A DNA stretch of 59,159 bases from assembly GCA_910585235.1 (NCBI GenBank), contig CAJUCM010000002.1, forward strand, positions 55,418 through 114,576, in the 5' to 3' direction. Shown one piece after another: positions 8,805 through 15,624 of the stretch. Made by a program: the position numbers and the translations under genes. This DNA comes from an uncultured Christensenella sp. GTDB lineage: Bacteria; Bacillota; Clostridia; Christensenellales; Borkfalkiaceae. Under the pieces are notes generated by a model. It saw nothing but the letters and a program-made list of their open reading frames with translations. It was not told the origin of the DNA and did not search any database. How positions within the stretch are numbered: position 1 is the stretch's first letter; the number at the start of each line of letters is the position of its first letter.

Positions 8805-9519
8805 ACTTGGTACGGACGAATTTCCGATTTTGTTCGAGGACAATCATTTGATCGTCGTCGTAAAACCGCAGAATCTTGCGTCCTGCCCCGACGAAAGCGG
8901 GGACGATAACGCGCTCGACAGCGTGAAAGCATATCTCAAAAAGACGTACGACAAAAAGGGAAACGTCTATACGGGGCTTGTACACAGGCTCGACAGACCG
9001 ACGGGCGGCGTGATGGTGTTTGCCAAAACGAGCAAGGCGGCGGGCAGGCTCTCCGAACAGATGCGCACGGGGGACTTCGATAAACGCTATCTTGCGGTGC
9101 TGATCGGCGCGCTCTCTCCCGAAGAGGGAAAACTTGAAAACTATCTTAAAAAGAATACCGTCAACAATATGGTCTATCTCTGTCCGCAGGGAACGGACGG
9201 CGCAAAGTTCGCTTCGCTCGAATACCATACCGAGGGCGTCCGGCACGATCTGACGCTTGCCGAGATCAAACTGCATACGGGCAGAAGCCATCAGATCCGC
9301 GTACAGTTTGCGGGGATCAGTCATCCCGTCTACGGCGATATGCGCTACGGGGGAGAAAAGGCGAAAAAGGGGAAGCTCTCGCTCTATGCCTATTCGCTCT
9401 CCTTTACTCACCCCGTCACCAAAGACCGTATGCGCTTTGTGGCGGAACCGCCCGTAACGGAAGCGCCGTGGAGCTTATTCGACGATTCCGCCGTTTTGAA
9501 GCGCGCCCGCGGACAGTGA
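8797..9519 (+). CDS. RluA-family pseudouridine synthase without S4 domain (240 aa)
   Basis: The catalytic motif GLVHRLDRPTGGVMVF carries the invariant Asp of RluA-type synthases, which isomerise uridine to pseudouridine in rRNA or tRNA. The C-terminal motif TGRSHQIRVQFAGISHPVYGD is also typical. There is no N-terminal S4 domain, unlike the second synthase at 14374. I place the start at ATG 8797, inside the end of the methyltransferase gene, because this gives MTELGTDEFPILFEDNHLIVV, the normal N-terminus; longer in-frame extension upstream reads through methyltransferase coding sequence. The modified position in RNA is not predictable. Confidence 0.92.
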   Translation: MTELGTDEFPILFEDNHLIVVVKPQNLASCPDESGDDNALDSVKAYLKKTYDKKGNVYTGLVHRLDRPTGGVMVFAKTSKAAGRLSEQMRTGDFDKRYLAVLIGALSPEEGKLENYLKKNTVNNMVYLCPQGTDGAKFASLEYHTEGVRHDLTLAEIKLHTGRSHQIRVQFAGISHPVYGDMRYGGEKAKKGKLSLYAYSLSFTHPVTKDRMRFVAEPPVTEAPWSLFDDSAVLKRARGQ

Positions 9520-9556
9520 AATTTTTCTGATTTTTCCGTTTAAGCGCGATTACCGC

Positions 9557-9585
9557 TTGACGATAAAAAGATTTTCGTGTACAAT
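9557..9585 (+). promoter_or_regulatory. Promoter for the 798-aa surface protein
   Basis: TTGACG at 9557-9562 and TACAAT at 9580-9585 are 17 bp apart. Transcription would begin near 9592, with a leader of about 36 nt. Confidence 0.8.
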
Positions 9586-9627
9586 ATATAAGATAAACTG
9601 TATTTTTGTATCCGAACGGAGTTATTC

Positions 9628-12024
9628 ATGAGTAAGGTTAAAAAAAGTTGGATCACAATTATATCGCTGTTTGCAGCTCTCTTTTTGATTTTGGGACTTG
9701 CTGTCAGCATGCCTAAGGTCTCTGTTTTTGCAAATACCTATGCTCCTTCGAGCGTGTTTTCGGCGGGAACGGGCGGTTCGGTGGGCGCAAGCGAGGCGGG
9801 CGAGGAAGAAAACGCCGAGTCCTTTGTTGAGTTTACGTTTGCAAACGGCGGAAAAGTGCATTTCCGCCGCGACCTTGCATTAAAATGGTATGAGGGAAAA
9901 GGGGACGTAAAATATTTCTCCATGCAGTTTTCTTTCGGCGAAATCAATTTTGAAAAATTCACGATCGATTTCGAGAGCGCGGAAGAGAATATTTCCAAAG
10001 ACGGAAAGACGACGAATTCCATTGTATTCACAAAGAATGCGGACGGGAATAAGCTCGACGTTTCGGTAAACGGAGCCGCGTCCGCCGCTTCCGTAGATAA
10101 ATCTAAGGACGTTCGTATTTCCTTTAACGAAGACGGTTGCGAGATCGGCGAATTCAACGTCGTGGTCGCAAACGTCGAAACCGCCGCGGAAGAGAACGGC
10201 GGGGAGACCGCTTCGCTTTCGGAGACGGTTACGAACGAAGCGATTGCGGGCAAGTTCGAGAATATCGGCGGTTATTTCATGGAATACCGTTCCTCCTCTT
10301 CTTCAACGCCCAACACGCCCATTACGTTCAAGGCGGATTTTCCCGACGGAACGACGGATTCGACCCTGAGACAGACCGTTCTCATGAAGTCGCTCAACGG
10401 ACAGAATTTCAAACTGAATAACGGCAGAGTGGAGGACAACGCACCCGCGGTGCTCGTTCTCAACGAACAGGTCTTTGCGTTCAAGCTCGGTCAGAAATTC
10501 TCCCTTTCCTATGAGGCGATCGACGTCTGCGACGATAACGTCACCGTGTCGCGCGAGTACTATATGCTCAAAAAAGACGGCGAAGCCAACATTATGCCCA
10601 ACGACAAGGAGTTGAAAGGCGAAGGGAAAGAGAAGTACGAAACTTACAACTATAAGACGCTTACCACTTCGACCTATTTTCTGCCGTCGCAGGAAAACAA
10701 GGATCAGAAAGAGTACGTCGCCATCCGTTTCAAACTCGACGACGATACGGACGAAAACGATACCTACGTCTATCTGAGCTGGTATGCGACGGGTAAAGCG
10801 CTTCAATCGTTTGAATGCACGGGATACGAAGAGGTTGAAAACGACGGCAAGAAAGAAGTGCAGAAAACGAACGGCTCCTTTGATTTTATTAAAGTGGACC
10901 GTGAAAAGGAAGGTCCCAAATACACCGTTCTGAAAGCTGACGAAGCTACTTCGGAGAACACGTTTGAAGATGCGGACGATGCGGTTGGCGCCTATCAGGC
11001 TGCTTTGAACGATGCGGCGAGCTATGAACTTTCCGAAACGAGCGCGGGTTCGGGCGCGTATATCTATCTTCCCTCTTTCCGTAATCTGATCGGAAGCGAA
11101 TACGCGGGTTACAGAAACCTGAAATTCAGCATCTACTATTACAAACCCAGTCAGGGCGCAGATGCAACCGCGTCTTCCCAGGTCAATCTCAAATACAACG
11201 AGTTGCGTCTTGAAATTACCGAGAAGGGCGTCTATAAATTCCGCGTGCTTGCGCAGGATGCGTCCGGAAACGCCATGCAGTATTACCTGAACAAAGAACT
11301 TGTGACGGTGACGAGCAGCAATATCTGGGACATCGAAGGGATCCCCGAATTTACGTTCGAGATCGATTATAAGGGACCGACGATCGAAGAGATGGAGGAG
11401 CAGACGCTCGGTTACAGAAACGATACCTACAATTTCACGAATTTCGACGTCGTCGCATTGGCTGGCTACCGTACGGAATATACGCTCTACCGCTACAACA
11501 GCGCGAACATTCCGGAGGGCGTCACGGCGCCGAGTTCCTATGCGGATTTCGTGGAGAATGCGGAAGAGTATTTCAAAACGTTCAAAGCGATCGACGATGC
11601 CGAGGCGGATCAGAGCAAGAAAATCCTCTATGAAATCAGTGTGTTCCAAGAGGACGTGACGAAAGACGACGAGGCGAAGTGGAACAGAACGGATAACGAT
11701 TATTATTGGGATCCCGATTCCTCGCTCTCCTTTTCTCCGCAGGAGGCAGGGTTCTATGTATTGAAACTGCTTGTCGAGGATAACGTGCTTCCCGGAAAGA
11801 CGGCGGAGGCATTCCAGGTGGTAGAGGTGAGAAACCCGATCGATACCATTCCCGGTCAGTCGCAGTGGCTGGAAGAGAACGTCGTATCCGTCGTGCTGTT
11901 TGCGATCTCCGGCGTGCTTGCCATTATCGTCGTAGTGCTCTTCCTTGTGAAGCCCAACGAGAAGAAACTCGAAGAAGTCGATCTTGAAAAGCTGAAAGGC
12001 AAAAAGAAAGATAAAAAGAAATAA
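9628..12024 (+). CDS. Large extracellular protein with one C-terminal membrane anchor, function unknown (798 aa)
   Basis: I do not recognise a family. The N-terminus is a signal peptide (MSKVKKSW, about 20 hydrophobic residues, then SVFANTYA). The next 700 residues are beta-rich, acidic and rich in Ser/Thr/Asn, with Ig-like stretches such as YKFRVLAQDASGNAMQYYL near residue 535 and FYVLKLLVEDN near residue 710. A single transmembrane helix (VVSVVLFAISGVLAIIVVVLF) lies near residue 755, followed by a strongly basic tail ending in GKKKDKKK. This is a type-I topology with the bulk outside the cell. No LPXTG signal is present. It has its own promoter and terminator, so it is a single-gene unit. 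A structural, adhesive or sensor role is possible; none can be chosen from the sequence. Confidence 0.75.
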   Translation: MSKVKKSWITIISLFAALFLILGLAVSMPKVSVFANTYAPSSVFSAGTGGSVGASEAGEEENAESFVEFTFANGGKVHFRRDLALKWYEGKGDVKYFSMQFSFGEINFEKFTIDFESAEENISKDGKTTNSIVFTKNADGNKLDVSVNGAASAASVDKSKDVRISFNEDGCEIGEFNVVVANVETAAEENGGETASLSETVTNEAIAGKFENIGGYFMEYRSSSSSTPNTPITFKADFPDGTTDSTLRQTVLMKSLNGQNFKLNNGRVEDNAPAVLVLNEQVFAFKLGQKFSLSYEAIDVCDDNVTVSREYYMLKKDGEANIMPNDKELKGEGKEKYETYNYKTLTTSTYFLPSQENKDQKEYVAIRFKLDDDTDENDTYVYLSWYATGKALQSFECTGYEEVENDGKKEVQKTNGSFDFIKVDREKEGPKYTVLKADEATSENTFEDADDAVGAYQAALNDAASYELSETSAGSGAYIYLPSFRNLIGSEYAGYRNLKFSIYYYKPSQGADATASSQVNLKYNELRLEITEKGVYKFRVLAQDASGNAMQYYLNKELVTVTSSNIWDIEGIPEFTFEIDYKGPTIEEMEEQTLGYRNDTYNFTNFDVVALAGYRTEYTLYRYNSANIPEGVTAPSSYADFVENAEEYFKTFKAIDDAEADQSKKILYEISVFQEDVTKDDEAKWNRTDNDYYWDPDSSLSFSPQEAGFYVLKLLVEDNVLPGKTAEAFQVVEVRNPIDTIPGQSQWLEENVVSVVLFAISGVLAIIVVVLFLVKPNEKKLEEVDLEKLKGKKKDKKK

Positions 12025-12031
12025 TGTTAAG

Positions 12032-12059
12032 ACCCGCTCTTAAATACGGAGCGGGTTTT
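12032..12059 (+). terminator. Terminator of the 798-aa protein gene
   Basis: An 8-bp GC-rich stem (12032-12039 with 12049-12056) is followed by a short T run. A TATAAT at 12067-12072 just beyond it could serve the next gene, but no -35 is evident. Confidence 0.8.
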
Positions 12060-12111
12060 CTTTGTGTATAATGCGTTTCCGATTGCAGATACTTTTATCG
12101 GAGGCAAAGAA

Positions 12112-12357
12112 ATGGTTATTGCAAATCTCATATCTTATATTCTCGTTCTTCTCGGCGCGGTAAACTGGGGGCTTTACGGCATTTTTGATTTCAACCTCGT
12201 TTCCGCCATTTTTATGGGACCGCGCAGCGTCGGCTCGATCATTGTCTATTCGGTGATTTTGCTTGCGGCGGTGTGGCTGATCATCTCCCCGATGATTACA
12301 AACGGCGCGTTAAAGCTGAGGGGTGACAGAGAGGTGCGTGAAGAAAAGAACGCATAA
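12112..12357 (+). CDS. DUF378 family small membrane protein (81 aa)
   Basis: The protein is almost entirely two or three hydrophobic segments with the DUF378 signature LVLLGAVNWGLYGIFDFNLV at residues 11-30. A second helix reads IIVYSVILLAAVWLII, followed by a charged tail. The family is widespread in bacteria, is membrane-located and has no established function. I chose the ATG at 12112 because GGAGGC lies 6 nt upstream; a longer frame from 12064 has no ribosome-binding site and no conservation. A terminator follows, so it is probably transcribed alone. Confidence 0.85.
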   Translation: MVIANLISYILVLLGAVNWGLYGIFDFNLVSAIFMGPRSVGSIIVYSVILLAAVWLIISPMITNGALKLRGDREVREEKNA

Positions 12358-12371
12358 AACGAATGCGGAGA

Positions 12372-12409
12372 GCGGACAGGGCATAAAAACAGCCCCGTCC
12401 GCATTTTTT
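12372..12409 (+). terminator. Terminator after the DUF378 gene
   Basis: An 11-bp stem with one mismatch (12372-12382 with 12392-12402) is followed by six T. It lies directly before the feoA start at 12415, so the following feo pair may depend on read-through. Confidence 0.88.
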
Positions 12410-12414
12410 ATATT

Positions 12415-12639
12415 ATGAACGTTTGCGATATGAAAACGGGGGAAGAGGCGCTGATCGAAAAGGTCGAGCTTGCAGAAGGGGTAAAGGAACGGCTCAAATA
12501 CCTGAACGTGACGGCGGGTGCGCCGCTCGTGCTTCTCAAAGTATCCTTTTTCAAAAAAACCTATCTGATTCAGGCGCGGAGCGCAAAAATGGCAATTGGA
12601 AAAGAGGTCGCCGAGGGGATTATCATATGTCAGAAATAA
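12415..12639 (+). CDS. feoA: FeoA-family SH3-like protein, first locus (74 aa)
   Basis: FeoA proteins are small cytoplasmic SH3-fold partners of the ferrous iron transporter FeoB. The pattern KTGEEALIEKV...LKYLNVTAGAPLVLLK and the closing IGKEVAEGIII fit the family. The start at 12415 gives the normal N-terminal spacing, but no Shine-Dalgarno is visible; the start lies only 5 nt after the T run of a terminator. It overlaps the feoB-like gene by 13 nt, so the two are translationally coupled. A second, separate feoA-feoA-feoB locus lies at 56.2 kb. Confidence 0.82.
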   Translation: MNVCDMKTGEEALIEKVELAEGVKERLKYLNVTAGAPLVLLKVSFFKKTYLIQARSAKMAIGKEVAEGIIICQK

Positions 12640-14426
12640 AACTGTTGCTGGTAGGGAACCCCAACGCGGGAAAAAGCACGCTCTTCAACCGCCTGACGGG
12701 CGGACACGCAAAAGTAGGGAACTGGCACGGCGTGACCGTCGGAGCTTTGGAAAAGAAAATCAAATTGAAAAGCGGAAGCGTTACGGTGTGCGATCTTCCC
12801 GGTATTTACGCCGAGGACGCTCTGAGCATGGAAGAAAAACTCGCCGTCTCTTATATTAAAAAAGAAGAGAATGCGCCTCTGCTCTTTGTTTCGGAGTGCG
12901 CCTCGCTCGACCGTTCGCTTCCGCTCTTTTACAAACTTGCCGAGGGGCGCAGGGCAATGCTCGTTCTGACAAAGAAAAAGCGTTTTTTGCGGGAGGGCGG
13001 GTTTGTTGATAAGGAGGAGCTTGCCCGCAGATTACGGATCCCCGTGATCTTTGCCGAGGAACTCCGCAAAAAAGAGTTGTTGAAAATCGTTGACGGGTTT
13101 CTGTTTTCTCCGCAGTCGGTCTTTCGCGGAGAGGAGAACGCGCCCGCGGATCCCTCCGTTTTCCGTCCCGCAAAGGCGGGGCTTTCCCGCGCGGATAAAC
13201 TTTTGACAAACGGCTGGTTTTGTTTTCCGTTCTTTTTCGCCGTGTTGCTGTTCGCCTTTTTCGTAACCTTTTATCCGGTGCTTTTGGGCGATTATCTGAA
13301 AAACGGTCTCGAATCGGTGTTCAGCGAAACGCTTGCGTCCTATGCGGAAAAGATTGCCTCGCCCGTTTTACGGTCGTTTGTCGCGGACGGTATTCTATCC
13401 GGGATCGGGGGCGTTCTGGGGTTTCTTCCGCAGATCGCGCTTTTGTATCTCTTTCTCATTCTTCTCGAAGAGAGCGGGCTGATGTCCCGTCTTGCGGCGT
13501 TGACGGACGGCGCGTTTCAAAAAGCGGGATTGAGCGGGAGGGCGGTGTTTTCCCTCCTCATGGGCTTCGGCTGTACGGCTGCCGCCATCACTACAACGCG
13601 CGGCTTTGAGGATAAAAAAATGCAGAGGCGGGTCATTCTCTGCCTCCCGTACATATCGTGCAGCGCAAAACTACCCGTCTATCTTGCGCTGTCCGCCTCT
13701 TTTTTCAGCAATCCGTTCGTTGCGGTCGTGTTGCTGTATGCGCTCGGCGTTGCAATGTCGCTCTTCGTCGCGCTCTTTTTGAAAGAGAAGAAGCGCGAAC
13801 CCTTCCTGATAGAACTTGCGCCTTTGCAAATTCCGAACCCCGCATTCGTCGCAAAATCCTTGCTCTTTCAGGTAAAACAGTTTATAATAAAGGTGGCGAC
13901 GGTCATTTTGGCGTTCTTTCTGTTCTCGTGGCTGTTCTCTTCGTTCGACTTTTCGTTCACGTTCTGCGGAGCGGAAAAGAGTATGCTTGCCACGCTGTGC
14001 GGGGGATTCAAATACCTGTTCGCGCCGATCGGCATGAACGACTGGCGCATTGCATACGCGGCGCTTTCGGGACTGGTTGCAAAGGAGAACGTGGCGGGAT
14101 CGCTGTTTATGTTCTTTGGCGATGCGTTCCCGTTCGGCGCAAGGAGCGCGTTTGCGTTCGCCGTGTTCATGCTTGCGACCTCTCCGTGCGTGTCCGCGAT
14201 CGCGGCAAGCGCAAGGGAACTGGGGAAAGGGCGCGCCCTCTTATATGCCGCCGTGCAGACGCTGAGCGCGTTGCTACTTTCCTATGTAACGTATTTTGCG
14301 CTGACGTTCGGAACGGCTTGCGTCTTTTTGATTCCCGTTTTGATCGCATTTCTACTTGTGGGGAAACGTACCTTTGAAAACTTATACCGCAAACGAAAAC
14401 ACAACCTTAAAAAACTTCACCGATAA
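12627..14426 (+). CDS. feoB: FeoB-like ferrous iron transporter with degenerate G4/G5 motifs (599 aa)
   Basis: The N-terminal domain is a FeoB-type GTPase with G1 GNPNAGKS (residues 10-17), a conserved switch segment GNWHGVTV and G3 DLPG (56-59). The G4 motif, normally NxxD, is replaced by TKKK near residues 115-118. The usual G5 Ser-Ala is absent (IPVIFAEEL). The membrane domain keeps two gate motifs (FSLLMGFGCTAAAITTTR and CLPYISCSAKLPVYLALS) with their conserved cysteines. At 599 residues it is compact beside the 787-residue FeoB at 56734. I start at ATG 12627, inside the feoA end, preceded by GAGGGGA. It may transport Fe2+ or another divalent metal. Guanine specificity is uncertain. Confidence 0.85.
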   Translation: MSEIKLLLVGNPNAGKSTLFNRLTGGHAKVGNWHGVTVGALEKKIKLKSGSVTVCDLPGIYAEDALSMEEKLAVSYIKKEENAPLLFVSECASLDRSLPLFYKLAEGRRAMLVLTKKKRFLREGGFVDKEELARRLRIPVIFAEELRKKELLKIVDGFLFSPQSVFRGEENAPADPSVFRPAKAGLSRADKLLTNGWFCFPFFFAVLLFAFFVTFYPVLLGDYLKNGLESVFSETLASYAEKIASPVLRSFVADGILSGIGGVLGFLPQIALLYLFLILLEESGLMSRLAALTDGAFQKAGLSGRAVFSLLMGFGCTAAAITTTRGFEDKKMQRRVILCLPYISCSAKLPVYLALSASFFSNPFVAVVLLYALGVAMSLFVALFLKEKKREPFLIELAPLQIPNPAFVAKSLLFQVKQFIIKVATVILAFFLFSWLFSSFDFSFTFCGAEKSMLATLCGGFKYLFAPIGMNDWRIAYAALSGLVAKENVAGSLFMFFGDAFPFGARSAFAFAVFMLATSPCVSAIAASARELGKGRALLYAAVQTLSALLLSYVTYFALTFGTACVFLIPVLIAFLLVGKRTFENLYRKRKHNLKKLHR

Positions 14427-15177
14427 CGTTTCGGCGCAGGCTTCGTTCCGCTTCCGCATTCTCTTAAAAGAGGGCAGGATTCGCGTGAACGGAAAGCGCG
14501 TTGCAGGCGATTGCCCGCTCTCGGCAGGCGATAGGATCGATTACTTTCTCACGCCCAAAGAAGAGGCGAAAGAGGCGTTTACAACCGTTTATGAGGACGA
14601 TCGGGTGTGCGTCGTCGATAAAGCGGACGGCGTCAATTCGGAAGCCGTTTTTTCCGCGCTTAAAGAGCGGGGCGAAACGTATTTTATCCACCGCCTCGAC
14701 CGCAATACGGCGGGCGTAATGATTTTTGCAAAGACAAAGCAGGCGGAAGAAGAACTGCTCTTTGCATTCCGCGAACGCAGGGCAAAGAAGAGTTATCTTG
14801 CGCTCGTCGTCGGAACGTTGCCGAAAAAACACGCCGTAGAAGAGGCGTTTTTGCAAAAGGACGAAAAGCGCGCGCTCGTGAAAATTTCCGAAGAGAGAGG
14901 GGAGAAGATCGTCACGGAATACGAGGTGTTGGAGGAGCGCGGGGAGACGAGCCTCGTGCGCGTCACATTGCATTCGGGCAAGACGCACCAGATCCGCGCG
15001 CACCTTGCCTATCTGGGCGCGCCCGTCGCGGGGGATATGAAGTACGGGAATATCGCGTTCAACCGCGCGCACAATCTGACGCGCCAAAGATTGATTTCCA
15101 AAGAACTTCGTATCGACGGGAAAGGGGAGCTTGCATATCTGAGGGAAAAGGTGTTCCGCTCCGAAAGAAATTTTTAA
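14374..15177 (+). CDS. RluA-family pseudouridine synthase with S4 domain (about 267 aa)
   Basis: An N-terminal S4 RNA-binding domain (FRFRILLKEGRIRVNGKRV, then LSAGDRIDYFL) is followed by the pseudouridine synthase core. The catalytic Asp is in FIHRLDRNTAGVMIF. The end motif SGKTHQIRAHLAYLGAPVAGDMKYG is conserved. This is the RluD/RluC-like architecture for 23S rRNA. The start is uncertain: TTG at 14374 gives a normal N-terminus with GGGGA 10 nt upstream, while TTG at 14356 would add six residues. Either choice places the start well inside the end of the feoB-like gene, so the two overlap by about 50 nt. Confidence 0.88.
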   Translation: MKTYTANENTTLKNFTDNVSAQASFRFRILLKEGRIRVNGKRVAGDCPLSAGDRIDYFLTPKEEAKEAFTTVYEDDRVCVVDKADGVNSEAVFSALKERGETYFIHRLDRNTAGVMIFAKTKQAEEELLFAFRERRAKKSYLALVVGTLPKKHAVEEAFLQKDEKRALVKISEERGEKIVTEYEVLEERGETSLVRVTLHSGKTHQIRAHLAYLGAPVAGDMKYGNIAFNRAHNLTRQRLISKELRIDGKGELAYLREKVFRSERNF

Positions 15178-15186
15178 TTTTTTTAG

Positions 15187-15210
15187 AAAAACGCTTGACA
15201 GGCGTTTTTT
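15187..15210 (+). terminator. Terminator of the pseudouridine synthase gene, carrying the next -35 in its loop
   Basis: An 8-bp stem (15187-15194 with 15202-15209) closes the loop TTGACAG and runs into T6. The loop is the -35 hexamer of the arsR promoter. Confidence 0.75.
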
Positions 15211-15241
15211 CTTTTGGTATTATATGAACAGTTATTCATAT
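15195..15241 (+). promoter_or_regulatory. arsR-ATPase promoter and ArsR/SmtB-type operator
   Basis: TTGACA at 15195-15200 and TATTAT at 15218-15223 are 17 bp apart. An inverted repeat, ATATGAA (15222-15228) and TTCATAT (15235-15241) around CAGTTA, overlaps the -10 and start point. It matches the known operator style of CadC/CzrA/SmtB repressors. The adjacent regulator should bind it and be released by metal. Confidence 0.87.
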
Positions 15242-15264
15242 AATAATATACGGAGGTTATAAAT

Positions 15265-15624
15265 ATGGAATGCAGTCATGAAGAGGAACATGCGTTTGCG
15301 GCAAAGCGCGCCGCTGAAAATATGCCGGTAGCGGAAAATATCGAACGGCTTGCCGCCCAGTTCAAAGCGATCAGCGAGCCGAGCAGACTGAAAATTCTGC
15401 TTGCGCTCCGCGAAGGGGAGATGTGCGTCTATCACATTGTCGAAGCGGTAGAGGGAAACCAGAGCGCCGTATCGCACCAGCTCCGCATTCTGCGGGATAA
15501 CCGCATTATCAAGGCACGGCGGGACGGACAGAACATTCTCTATTCGCTCGCGGACGCGCACGTTCTCGCCGTTCTGGAACTTGCGCTCGCGCATATCGGG
15601 TGCAAGGAGGGGGATCAGGTATGA
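15265..15624 (+). CDS. ArsR/SmtB-family metal-sensing repressor (119 aa)
   Basis: This is a winged-helix repressor. The DNA-binding helix is in VEGNQSAVSHQLRILRDNRIIKARRDGQNILYSLAD (residues about 61-98). The N-terminus contains MECSHEEEH, and CVYHIV in helix alpha-3 has the Cys-x-x-His position used by alpha-3N cadmium/zinc/lead sensors such as CadC (ELCVCD in that protein). The end carries His and Cys (LAHIGCKEG). It is preceded by AACGGAGG and an operator-containing promoter, and overlaps the start of a metal-efflux ATPase gene by 4 nt. Together they form a metal-inducible resistance operon, most likely for Zn(II), Cd(II) or Pb(II). Confidence 0.92.
   Translation: MECSHEEEHAFAAKRAAENMPVAENIERLAAQFKAISEPSRLKILLALREGEMCVYHIVEAVEGNQSAVSHQLRILRDNRIIKARRDGQNILYSLADAHVLAVLELALAHIGCKEGDQV

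Noticed and set aside
10303..11649. A 448-codon minus-strand frame inside the 798-residue protein gene
   Set aside because: Its translation is rich in Arg/Phe/Val with no domain, and the plus-strand gene has promoter, signal peptide, anchor and terminator.
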